Assembly (NCBI GenBank): GCA_001599715.1
Contig: BCHU01000004.1
Coordinates: 682,001 to 746,000, forward strand
From: Phaeotremella fagi
Taxonomy: Eukaryota > Basidiomycota > Tremellomycetes > Tremellales > Phaeotremellaceae
DNA length: 64,000 nt
Reading direction: 5' to 3'
The stretch's first letter is position 1, and each line of letters begins with the position of its first letter. Shown here piece after piece: positions 1 through 10,364 of the stretch. Both the position numbers and the translations under genes were made by a program. The notes beneath the pieces were generated by a model. That model was not told the DNA's origin and ran no database searches. It saw nothing but the letters and a program-made list of their open reading frames with translations.

Positions 1-837
1 TAGAGCTGATGTTAATGACCAATCGGCAACGATCTGATATAACTCCATTGATCTTTGGAAATCAAGTAAGTCAGCTGAAAGTTCGGCAGCTTGTTGATAA
101 CATTGATTGGCCGTGCTGTGGAGTTGAGAGTTAGTCTGATTCGTTGTGGACATTGACGAACTCACGCATTGGCATCCTCTTGTTTATACCAATCGCCAGC
201 TCTTACGAAACTATCTCTAGCTTTCGCAATGTCGAGTCCATCTTGTGCGTAAATTCCAGCGATCTAATCACCGCTGTCAGCTGTGATCAAACACTTTAAG
301 ACATATGACCCACCTCCTTCTCTCGATCAGCAGCTTGTCTGAAATTACCAGCTTGAACCAAAAGCTTGATAGTCTGATGTAAAGCTGTAACGGCGGCTAC
401 GTGGCAATGTCAGTTGAATCTTTTTAATCCGGAGTAGCGACGCTAGACTAACCCTCTGGATCACTCTTCTTATAACTCTTAGCAGCGTTGTGGAAAGCGT
501 TCATAGCGTCGTTAACCTCATTAGCTTGTTGTCTACAAGCGGCTTCTCTAAACGACAAATTAGTCATCATCACCGAATTCCAGAAGAGAGATAGATACCT
601 CTCAAAAGCTTGTCCAGACTCTCTCCATCTTTTCTCAACTTTATATGCGTTAGCTGCCTGCGTAGTAATCGCTTATTCAGTATGATATAGAACACCAGGT
701 TAGGACAGACTACCCACCTGAGCGAACAAATCACCTGCTTCTTCAAATTTCGAACTTGAACTTCCGAACCATCCTACTGATGATGAAGCTTTCTTTTCTG
801 CTCTGGCTAGTATTTCGTCACCTGCTGATTTACCCAT
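1..837 (-). CDS. SEC17: Alpha-SNAP (Sec17), 3' part outside window
   Basis: Soluble NSF attachment protein: it binds SNARE complexes and recruits the NSF/Sec18 ATPase to take them apart after membrane fusion. Translation from ATG 835-837 begins MGKSAGDEILARAEKK, then GSSSSKFEEAGDLF, and after an intron at about 658-717 continues AANAYKVEKRWRESG. Later exons give AFEREAACRQANEVNDA, KSYKKSDPEG and AVTALHQTIKLLVQAGNFRQAADREK, which is the helical TPR-like repeat pattern of alpha-SNAP in the expected order. Each exon is separated by a short GT-AG intron. The C-terminal part that stimulates NSF lies beyond base 1. The start codon is 289 bp from that of the divergent U2AF1 gene, so the two probably share a promoter region. 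Identification is firm; inner exon limits are approximate. Confidence 0.93.
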
Positions 838-1126
838 TGTTGATGTGGTGTGGTGTGGTTGTGGTTATAGAAGTTGAAGATATAGATGTAAATTGTAGAT
901 TGTTGTCTCCAACGTCGGCTTGGCTGGCAGGAGTGAGTGGTGACGCAGTGGAGAGCATCGGTATTAGTGTATTACCGAGATGTGGCACATCCATTCGTTG
1001 ATCTATTTCTACAACTTGGTTCTTTCTATCTCTTCTCTATTTCTATCTTACTCATTCTATTTCATTTTTTAATAACAAAAGGCGCTCAAACAGATAATTA
1101 TTCAACAAGGAGAACAATAGTAGAAA

Positions 1127-2128
1127 ATGGCCTCCCATTTAGCCCATATCTTGTAAGTAATCCATCCCCGTTCTCCAAAAAATCTGGTTCGTGCTAACGA
1201 CATTCATCCAGTGGTACAGAACAAGACAGAGTCAACTGTTCGTTCTATCTCAAAATCGGTGCATGCAGACATGGAGACAGATGTTCTAGGTAAGTGTTTC
1301 CATCTCACTTGGAGCTTTGGAGTGCTTGTTGCACGCGAAGAACCAAGTTTCATCAGAATAACATTAACACCCAGTAGGAAACATATCAAACCTCAATTCT
1401 CCCAAACCATCCTCCTTCCAAACGTATACAACAACCCAGGCCATACCCCAGAAGGTCAATCAATGACCCCAGCCCAACTTCAAGCAGATTTCGATAGGTT
1501 CTACGAAGATTTCTACATGTGAGTAAACCATCATTCATTCTTGCTGAAAGCTGAAGCTGACTAATCAAAAGTGAATTATGTAAATACGGTCATGTACTAG
1601 AAATGCACGTTTGCGATAACGTCGGTGATCATTTACTTGGAAACGTTTACGCTAGATTCGAATGGGAGGCGGAAGCTGCTAAAGCTGTCGAGGGGTTGAA
1701 TGATAGATGGTACGCTATGAGACCTTTACATTCGGAGTTGTCGCCTGTTACGGATTTCAGAGAGGCTTGTTGTAGACAGAACGAGTTGGGTGAATGTAAA
1801 CGTGAAGGGTGAGTGGTGTTTTCTTTCAATAACTCAAAACAGATAAGCTGACTGAAACAGATTCTGTAATTTCATGCACCTATGTCATCCAACCAAAGCA
1901 CTCGTATCCTCCCTAAACGCTTCACAGAGATTATCGATCAGACTAAGGAAATCGAATAACAACGGTCATTCAATCCAAGATGATAGTTTAGGTTGGACAC
2001 CTGGTGGAGCGGCTGTTAAAGACGACGGACCGGGAGGTTGGATGCCAAGAAACGGTGGGGGTGGTGACGCTGAACCTGATTTAGGTTGGACACCTGGTGG
2101 GGATAGTCGATCTCCTAGACGATGGTAG
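1127..2128 (+). CDS. U2AF1: U2 snRNP auxiliary factor small subunit (U2AF35/U2AF1)
   Basis: Splicing factor that recognises the AG at the 3' splice site as a partner of the large U2AF subunit, in the nucleus. Five exons fit: 1127-1152, 1212-1289, 1378-1518, 1572-1808, 1861-2128, giving 249 aa (human protein 240 aa). In order: zinc finger 1 ([20 protein letters not shown], a C-X8-C-X5-C-X3-H pattern), the U2AF-homology RRM ([18 protein letters not shown] ... [18 protein letters not shown]), and zinc finger 2 ([21 protein letters not shown]7-C-X5-C-X3-H). The acceptor at 1377 rather than 1374 was chosen because it keeps the CX3H spacing of finger 1. Oddity: the usual C-terminal RS domain is almost absent; the tail instead holds two LGWTPGG motifs and ends SRSPRRW. 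Confidence 0.95.
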
Positions 2129-2150
2129 ACGTGGACGTGGACGTGGACGT
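2128..2150 (+). repeat. Hexanucleotide repeat after U2AF1 stop
   Basis: Almost four copies of GACGTG begin at the last base of the U2AF1 stop codon. In the frame one base ahead the same bases read Arg-Gly-Arg-Gly-Arg, discussed as a finding. Confidence 0.85.
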
Positions 2151-2292
2151 AAAAAGATCATAATGCATTTTGTATGTACATCTGGAATTTTGATATACAA
2201 ATGTTTTAAGTGTATTATTACGAGGTACTACATGATATTTGTCTGATGCTATGAAGAAATGCTAATTACAACCGGAAACCACATCTCACCCT

Positions 2293-3728
2293 TTAATCCA
2301 TATCCATATCCTCCCCACCCCCATGAATCTCATCATCACCCAAATCTTCAAACCTCGATTCATCCTGACCACCAGCTTGCCAAGCTTTAACGATCTCCTG
2401 TAAATCCGGTAAATATTTCGAATCGACCTTCAACCCATCCGAATGAACTGTGACACCAGGTAAAAGACCTAACGGTCTGTATAAGATCAGATCTCTTGAT
2501 TGATTATCTGGGTTCAATGGCGTGACAGGGTGACCGAATTGTTCACGTTGTTGTTGGAGGAGATAGGTTAGGAGGGAGGGGGAGATGGTGAACCCCTTTT
2601 TACCTGGTTGAGTTAGGTTTTTGCGTGGTGAATCTGAGGTCGTTGAGGTTGATGATGATGATGTCGGCGAAGAGAGTTGGGTGATGACTATACCTATATG
2701 TTTCTTAGTACGTTCTATCAAATATTATCCGGTTTGGGGGACATACGATCTTTCTCTGGTTCATACCATCCACTCCCACCTCCTATCTCTTCAATCTCAT
2801 CATCAATAAATCCTTTATCAATTCCATCAGAATCTTTCAATCCATCACCGTCACCGTCACCGTCACCGTCAATCTCCATCTCATCGTTTTTCATTCTTTT
2901 ACCCCGATGTCCAATGCTTTCGTCATCTTCGTTGACCCTTTTACGATGGTGATAGCCGTTAACATAGGGTTGGGGTGTTTGACCAATAGTGATATCCTCC
3001 ACACCTAGTTCTTTATCAAATCTGTTCGGATGTTCGTTGATCGGTGTAACAGGTAATTCAATTTGTGAAGGTTCTTGAGCATAACCTGAATGAGTTTTAG
3101 AACCATTTTTGATAGGTGGTAAATAATTGTTTTCAGAATCTTCACCGTCACCATCGGGTTCACCATCATCTGAAGAACTCGATGAAGAAGATTTAAATGA
3201 ATTCAGCCAAGTGTTATTTGATGTTGACGTATTTGACGAAGGTCGAACTCTTTTTTTAGTCGGGGTTTGATACCCAACCCCACTACCGTTCCCATCTATC
3301 AAATCTATTCTGATATCCCTATCCAACCCAGAAACAGGTTTAGGCACCATAAACTCAATCTCATCTTCATCAGTGCTACTACTGTTATTACTCAATTTTC
3401 TAGTCCGACCGTCGTTGAATGAATCATGACTGATCTTCATACCAGCGAAACCGTTATACAAATTCGACCGATGTCGCTTTTCACGATGGACAGTGTTTTC
3501 TCCATGATTGACAGTGTCGAGATGGATGGGTGTAGTCCATGGTGTAGGTGTGGGTGGGGCTAGAGACATGTCATCAGTTTGTATGTGTGATGAGATTCTT
3601 CGTTTCCTTGGTGTCGGTGTGGGTATGGATATGGATATTGGTGTTGAGGTGGATGCAGTGGGTGAATTGAATGAATTCTGACTTTGGTTGTACAAAGGAA
3701 AAGTCGGTGATTGGATTGGCATTGTCAT
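2293..3728 (-). CDS. Unknown low-complexity protein
   Basis: Two exons fit, 3728-2747 and 2693-2293, joined over a 53-nt intron (GTATGT...ATAG) in frame, giving about 460 aa. I do not recognise the family. The first 300 residues are Ser/Thr/Pro/Asn-rich and look disordered, with a run of Asp-Gly dipeptides coded by a hexanucleotide repeat. The only ordered-looking part is C-terminal: WYEPEKDRIVITQL just across the intron, then FTISPSLLTYLLQQQREQFG and RDLILYRPLGLLPGV, then an acidic end. The codon structure and the in-frame intron argue for a real gene. It is convergent with U2AF1 (164 bp between stops) and divergent from the LYR gene (216 bp between starts). Two ATGs lie within the first three codons; the outer one is used here. 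No function is inferred. Confidence 0.75.
2845..2871. repeat. (TCACCG)4 repeat inside coding exon
   Basis: Four perfect TCACCG units plus a partial one. On the minus strand they code the Asp-Gly run of the unknown protein at 2293-3728, so copy-number change by six bases would keep the frame. Confidence 0.85.
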
Positions 3729-3778
3729 GATTTGGATTGTGAGTATATAAAGGATTCAAGCATGGATGGAAGCCCTGT

Positions 3779-3830
3779 GTCGTCGTCGTCGTCGTCGCTG
3801 TTGTCGTTGTTGTTGTTGCTTGTTGTTGTT
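3779..3830. repeat. GTC/GTT trinucleotide tract in divergent promoter
   Basis: A run of GTC triplets passes into GTT/GCT triplets. It lies between the divergent starts at 3728 (minus) and 3945 (plus), probably in the 5' leader or promoter of the unknown protein, not in either coding region. Confidence 0.8.
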
Positions 3831-3944
3831 TACCAGAGTGTTCCAGAATAACCAAGACTCTGGTCATCGCCGAAGCCACGTGGCTTTTCTGTACCAGTTC
3901 CAATTACAATTTCTTTATCTTGTTCTCTGATTGACTACCAATTA

Positions 3945-5108
3945 ATGACCACCTCACACAGTCATGTTCAGTTATATAGAACATATCTAAATCACCTGAG
4001 GTACATCCCAGATCCTCATCTTTGGTCAATATCAATCCCCAAATTTAGAAATCTCCTCGTGAAAGAGGTTCAAGCTCGATCTCGTGACCAAGAAGCAGGA
4101 GAATCTTCAAAACAAGGTGCTCAGGTATGTCCCATTGGTTCAGATTTAAACAGTATTTTGACTGCCTTGTGTAGAGATACAAAAAGGTAGAGAGAGTAGG
4201 TCGTTTTTCATCAACCTTGAAGTTCATCATTTATCATCTTCAATTAGCAATTGAATCGATTGAGAGCAGCTGTTGCTTGTCATCCACATGCGTTAACTCG
4301 TCTCCTAGAAGAGAATTACGGTCGAAGAGGGCGGACAAGATGGCAATTGATCAGAGTAGGTCCCATCAAAATCCACCCATTCGACACACACTGAAATAAA
4401 ATAAAAAAGAACGTAATGGAAACATCAGATCTCCCTCCCATCCCCCAAGGCCAAAATCCAATCCCACCCCCACTCCTCCCACTTCGTCCACCACCAATCC
4501 CAACAGATTCGAACGCCCAAGGAAGAGCTAGAAAACGAATTCCATTGACGACGATACGTAAAGCTGAAGATAGGGAGTTGGAAAGAACGTGGAAAGGATT
4601 GAACGTCCCTCTGGTTCTGCCTGGTAAAGAGAAAACTGGTTGGGAGGGGACACCTATAATCAAGAATTTAAGAATTCTAGCTGGACTGGAAGATTCTGCT
4701 TTGGATCTATCATCCCTTCCTCCCAACATACAAAAAATATTCCCAAAAACCCAACCTCTAAAACCCATTTTACCATACAACCCTCCACCAGCCCGTTCAA
4801 CCCGTTCCAACCCCTCAACCTGGAATCCACCTCATCTCCTCACCAACCGTCTCCGAAAGAGGATCTACAACCGTCTCTGGAAATCGTTAGTCTGGGTGAG
4901 GACGCTTAACAAAGATATAGAATTTAAGATCAATGGGGATGAATGGGTTAGTTGTTCTTATCAGGAATACAGGGATTGGCAGAACGGGTTGGAGGTGGTT
5001 AAGAGGAATTCGAAGGGGAGGGCTATTGGGAAAGCTAGACGGGAGATTGAAGGGGGTAGATGGAGTACGGGGAGTGAGGGGGAGATGGAATGGTTTGGTG
5101 GTTCTTAG
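3945..5108 (+). CDS. LYR-motif (Complex1_LYR-type) protein with Pro-rich C-terminal region
   Basis: Begins with a LYR helix: QLYRTYLNHLRYIPDPHLW, then SIPKFRNLLVKEVQARSRDQ. LYR proteins are usually small mitochondrial factors that bind the acyl-carrier protein and assist Fe-S or respiratory-complex assembly. Exons fit as 3945-4124, 4175-4195 (a 21-nt micro-exon), 4248-4359 and 4429-5108, giving 330 aa. The micro-exon joins RYKKVER to QLNRLRAAVACHPHALTRLL in frame. The third intron is ambiguous: a GTAGGT donor at 4356 with an acceptor before 4410 also keeps the frame and changes only a few residues. The C-terminal 200 residues start with a Pro-rich stretch and have a basic region (LTNRLRKRIYNRLWKSLV). 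That is much longer than a typical LYRM protein of about 100 aa, so this is not a simple LYRM ortholog. The exact partner is unknown. Confidence 0.72.
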
Positions 5109-5757
5109 GATATGCATGATGACACTCAATCACTTTCGGTCGAAAGCCGATAACTCTACTTCGGGGAGAAGGATGATCGAACGATGTTATTGGGGAATCG
5201 AACAACGACGTTTGATTTATGAGTAGACTCGTACATGTGCATATGGCCTCCTCTGTATCAGTATCACCTTTCCTCCTATTTTCTTGGTACACATATATCC
5301 CTGTGAAATAATACTCCAGGTGAACAAATAAATTCGATAACCATTTCGGTTCCCCGAGCAACATTACCCTTGCCACTCGACGTCATTCCAAAAAAAATAT
5401 ATTCGTCACCCAAGAAAACATAATCAAATCTATCTTGGCAATCAATCTATTCACTTCATCACTTCATTTCTCAATTCCTTTCTCTTTCTCACTTCCTCCT
5501 CACCACCGCCCCTTGTCACCTCTATCCTAGAACAAGGACAGGCCAGACTTCTGGTGATCGCCAATTTATCTAGGGTGAACGGGAGATTTTCCGCAGTGTG
5601 CAGTGTTTCAGCGTAGTCAACCAGTTTTTTTTTCTTCTGGTCAAATAGATAAATAGATCTGTTAGAAGGGGAATACAATCGAACAATAAACTTCTGTATC
5701 TGTAAGTGATTCAAACCACAACATCCGTTCAATGACTAATTCCCAACAGTTACAAAA
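5109..5757. other. Intergenic: 3' end of LYR gene and 5' leader of channel gene
   Basis: No coding sequence is supported here. The open frames lack codon pattern and recognisable homology. The last 60 bases hold a likely 5' UTR intron (separate entry). Confidence 0.6.
5702..5749 (+). other. Probable 5' UTR intron of the TRP-like channel gene
   Basis: GTAAGT donor at 5702, a CTAAT branch-like site at 5735-5739 and a CAG acceptor ending at 5749, nine bases short of the ATG at 5758. All three signals match the coding introns in this window. RNA data would settle it. Confidence 0.55.
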
Positions 5758-8264
5758 ATGAGAATATCTCACTCCCTCCTCCTCCTTCCACTCCTCACCA
5801 CCCAAGTCCTAGCATCAGCCGCAAGTCTATACACCAATTCAGTCAGTTATTGTGCCGAAGCCAAAGCGGTCCTAGTTGAAGAATTCGATATTTCATATTG
5901 GAGATCCAACGGTTCCGTAACGTTCTCATTCTCTTTGGCATCAGTCGAATCGAATCTCAACACCTCGGTCAACATTTATTTGAATGTTTACGGTCAACAG
6001 GCTGTTAACACTACAGTTGATCTTTGTGGGATATTGAGTGGTGTTCTGTGTCCACTTCCACAAGTCAACTTTACTGGTATGCGTATTGAGTCGTTTCTGT
6101 AAGACAATGAGCTGATCGAAAACACGCTTAGGATTCGGTACATACCCTATACCAGATACTTATACCAATCAAATACCAAGTTTAGCATGGACGGTACCCA
6201 ACATAGAAGCTTATGCTCGTGTAGAATTGATATCATCAGATACAGGCGAAGTGGTGACCTGTCTTCAAGCAACCCTATCAAATGGTCTAACCACAAAACA
6301 AACCTCTGTAATATGGATAACAGCGATGTTCACCTTACTAGCCTTGCTCATAGGAATCTACCACACAGGAGCAACGAATTCACCATCACCAGCCCAATAT
6401 CGTTGGTTCGACGTATTGTTCTTATTCCAAACAGCAGCAGCCACCGGATTGTTACATCTAAATTACCCATTAGTTTATTCGACTTTCGTTCAAAACTTTT
6501 CTTGGTCTTTAGGCATGATATACAGTGGAAACATTGAAGCCAGTATCAATAAAATGAGAGATAAAACAGGCGGTAAATTATCTGATGAAGCTTATGATTC
6601 CGTTCAATATATCAACAGAAAGTTGTCGCCTTATAATTTGGATCAAGCTTCTGGATCTTTCGTTTCGGTTAATGATCTTTTCGAATCCACTGCTAGTTTC
6701 AATGAGTACTTCACCAAGACGGATCAACCACTTTCACGATCAGATTTAATGTCAAGAGCTACGATACCCACGACAATTCAGCAAAACGCTACGACCGAAC
6801 TCGTCACTGGAATCCCAGTCTTTTCAAATTCTTTAGATATACCCTCGGCCAACGCTTACGATACAGTTTTCTTCATTTTCCTCGCTTTCATCGCTATTGC
6901 CGTTGCATTCCATGTTGTTCTCTTCGGAATCGTTTGGTTGTTCGATGCAACCGGTAAAGAGAGGAGAGGGACTTTATGGGCTGCTAGACTTAGAACTACT
7001 TATTGGAGTTTCTGTGCTGGTAACGCACTTCGATTGGTACGTCCGTAAAGTCATCATCGACTTAAACTGATCACTTCACCTACAGTGTTTAATCGGTTTC
7101 TTCCCAATCTGGATATTCGGATTCTACCAATTCACAATCGGAACTTCAGATTCTGGTTTATCAATCTTTTTCGCAGTTTTCGGTCTCCTTCTCACTCTAG
7201 CACCTTTAGCTACAGTGTTCATACTATCCATCCTTAGAGCTAGAAACCCTTCATCGACAGCACCAACGATCTCACCTCTCTACACGTCTTGGAAATGGTT
7301 CCACACCGTCGGTGTCCTTTATCGCTCTTATCGACAGAAATATCATTTCACCTGGTTCGCACCGTTGGTACTTGCGATGATTGCCAGGGCTGGTTTTATC
7401 GCATTTGGATCTGGAAGACCATGGGCCCAAGTCGTCGGATGTGTCGTCGTTGAATTTATTGTCTTGCTTTATTTGCTATCAACAAGACCACATAAAGATA
7501 GAAAAGGTGATTGGTTAAGTGCCTTCCTGTCTTTCTGTCGACTATGCGTTTTCGGACTTTTGATATCTTTCATTCAAGACCTATCGGTTGGCGCCATAAC
7601 ACGAACCATCATTGGATTCGTAATAATCGTCTTGATCGGTTTACCTGCTGTGTTACTTTTCTTTGGCATGATCTGGAATTTAGGTTATGGGTATTGGTGG
7701 AGACGACATACCCATCGTATCGAGGATGGGTTGGAGGTTGAGAGATACGTCGGATCGAATGAGGATGACGACGATTCACAGAGACCCGCGATGAAACAGC
7801 GTAACGACGGTAGTAATCGACCTTCGGTATTTGGTTCACCTATGATCACCGGTGAAGATGCGAATCAGGATTCATTGACCAACAGTCAACCGACTATCAA
7901 TCGACGTACGTCAATCATTGAACCAATTGGTGAAAGGGTATACGATACTTCCACTCCCCGATCTAATTCAATGAATCTTTCGACGGCGGATCATCAGATA
8001 ATCTCTCAAGCCGCTTATGCCGATGCGGCAAGTGGTAGAAGTAGTTTATACGACGATCAGAGGAGATTCTCAAATCTCAGTAACACCATCGTGCCTCCAC
8101 CTATGACTAGAAACACTTCGGCGTTATCTTCTTCAACATCTGGTAGACCTCTGTCAGGTATGAGTCAGTATTATACACCGGCTAGTGGGATCGTTAGTCC
8201 AACTGATGAAAGGCGGTCTTCGAGAGAACATCAATATTTTAACAATTCCGTTGCCTATTCTTGA
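5758..8264 (+). CDS. TRP-like ion channel / flavin carrier (Flc/Pkd2 family)
   Basis: Integral membrane protein of the fungal Flc/Pkd2 family, linked in yeasts to calcium handling, haem/FAD transport and cell-wall integrity. Exons 5758-6076, 6132-7036 and 7086-8264 give 800 aa, a normal length. A signal peptide (MRISHSLLLLPLLTTQVLAS) is followed by an ML-like lumenal domain with paired Cys and N-glycosylation sites (SYCAEAKAV, NTTVDLCGIL, CPLPQVNFTG). A TRP-like core of many hydrophobic helices follows (TSVIWITAMFTLLALLIGIY, FIFLAFIAIAVAFHVVLFGI, FPIWIFGFYQFTIG). The last 170 residues are a charged Ser/Thr-rich cytosolic tail without membrane segments. Which Flc paralog it is cannot be said. 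It runs tandem to the LYR gene and is convergent with the CutC gene (254 bp between stops). Confidence 0.9.
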
Positions 8265-8518
8265 TCTTAATATACATATTCTAGATTCCTCTTTCTTTAT
8301 CCTTAAATAGACTTTCTTCCTGTTTTCATCTATACTTTTCCTGATTCCCTTTCTGTATCATCTGTAGAAACATTGAAATATAAATGTATCGATATCTGCG
8401 TCGGTGCTCTGTTCCAAATAAAACTGGTATCGGAAGGCTACATACACGGGTACATACGAGTACTTGTACTTATACACGATTACGTTAAAAGAACTGTCCG
8501 TCGTATCACGAAACCCAG

Positions 8519-9969
8519 TCACTCCTTCTTACGTCTCTTCCTAAGTCTCCTCCCTTCCTCCTGATTGACCAAACTCCCACTCCTCTCTCTCAATTCCCTC
8601 CGTCTCTCTCCGTCCAATCTCAGCATCTCATCCGGATCCTCCTCACCGTCCCACCCAGACAATTGATCTTGTTCAACACTTTTCGAAGTAGACTTAGACA
8701 TCGATTTCAATCTCCTTTCCTCCCAAACCCCTTCCTCCTCTTTCATCTGATCTTCAATCCTAGCTTTTGCAAGGTTGAAATCATCATCTGAGTCATCACC
8801 TTTACGAATGATTTCATCGATTTCATCGTTGTTCCATTCGAAGATTAAATTTATCAAAGATTCGTATAACTTTTCATCGATTTTCCATTTTTTGTTTTCA
8901 CCAAATCCGAATTCCTCTGCGTTGTTGTTATTGGTAGTTTCGTCTTCTATCAATCTCCCACTTGAAACATGAACTTCTTTTAGGTTAGGTAATGATTCCT
9001 TGAGATTCTGGATGTTGGTAATATTGATACCTGATCCCGGTAGGATACTCAAGTGTTTCGTTCGTTTCTTGTTACCCAGGAAAGGATTTTCGTTCATTTC
9101 GTCAACGTATTCCATTAATGCTTTAAGATTTTGAATACCTTCTGGTGAGGTTGCTTTGGGTGCGTGACCTGATGTAAGAATTCTTGTGATGTTGGGTATT
9201 AAAATTATATCTCTAACGGCTAAGGTTGAATAAGCTTTGGATTTATTCTACACATTTGTAGATGGACTTACCTTTTTTCCAATCTCTTGTTAAATCGAAC
9301 GCTCGATGGAAGGTGACTATGGTGATTCAAGTTAATTGTAATCCAGACCACAACAAAACCAAGTCCTTACCTTCAAACCCGTTCGCAGCTTTGGCCAACC
9401 TAAATACTATCTCAATAAACAGACCTCGTACCAAACAAGAAAGAACCAACCCAGTCAAAGCTTTCATATCAACATCTCCCTCTTTGGTTAAACAACCAAA
9501 AACAAATCCAGTGAGCTTCAAATCAGGATTTTGATCTTGCATTTGAATGAAACATTCGATATCGTAGATCATTTGTTGAATCTCTTGATCTGAATAAACG
9601 AATGATCCAATTCTAGGACGTATCATTATCTACATCGAATCGTCATCTCAGTTTCTTTCGGATCTTTTGGGAGAAAGTAGATTGGTAAATTGACTTACCA
9701 TTTTCTCGATATCCATACTTTTGATTTTCGATAACCCTTTAATCAAACCTGGTGATGGTGTCATTCCTCCCCCTTAAATCATATCAGATCTGAACCATTT
9801 TACGAGTGGCCTACATACCATGACTGAGATTTGAGCAAACTTCCAATCGAACGTAGTTATCGTGATTATTCGATACACTATAATGATCAATGAGGAGCTT
9901 GGACTATTCATTCACTTACATCTCAGCTGACTCTAAAGAATCTAGACAAACTTCTACGGTGATTGGCAT
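8519..9969 (-). CDS. CutC-family protein with charged C-terminal extension
   Basis: Member of the CutC family (copper homeostasis protein in older literature; a TIM-barrel whose reaction is not settled). Read from 9969: MPITVEVCLDSLESAE, then RLEVCSNLSHGGGMTPSPGL, MIRPRIGSFVYSDQEI, FGCLTKEGDVDMKALTG, VTFHRAFDLTRDW and LSILPGSGINITNIQNL, all hallmark CutC blocks in order. The gene has about seven exons; the first two are 9920-9969 and 9819-9877. The intron after MKALTG was placed so that the protein reads MKALTGLAKAANGF. Oddity: after the barrel's last block (EVHVSSG) there are about 150 further residues, first Asn/Glu-rich, then strongly charged, ending RRLRKRRKKE. Bacterial CutC proteins (about 250 aa) stop near the barrel. 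Whether this copy binds copper is not visible from sequence. Confidence 0.92.
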
Positions 9970-10364
9970 TTTGGGGAGTATTTGTACTCTCGTATATTCT
10001 TTTCTGTTATGTTTTGTTGTACATCTCCGGTCGTGTATATGATCTACGCATATTTGTACCACTTGAAAGTAAGGTTGATGAATGTGCAGGATGAAAACAT
10101 TCGCGTCGTCAAAATCAGTAAATGGATTTCAGTGGCAAATGAACGGAGAAATGGCAAAAATCCTTCACATCTTAATAAAGTGAAATGAGACTGGCATTTC
10201 CCTATTTTCCACAGGCTTAAAATTCTTGATCGCTCACTGAACATCAAACTCATTCTTGTAAAACATTGTATGCATCCTTTCAACCATACTGAAATCATAT
10301 CACCCTCAAAACTCCGTTCTCAAGAACACCGACTGAAGAATAAAACTTGAAACTCTGATAATAT
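9970..10364. other. Intergenic between CutC gene and MFS permease gene
   Basis: Both flanking genes are on the minus strand, so this holds the CutC promoter and leader and the permease 3' UTR. No supported gene or RNA was seen. Confidence 0.6.
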
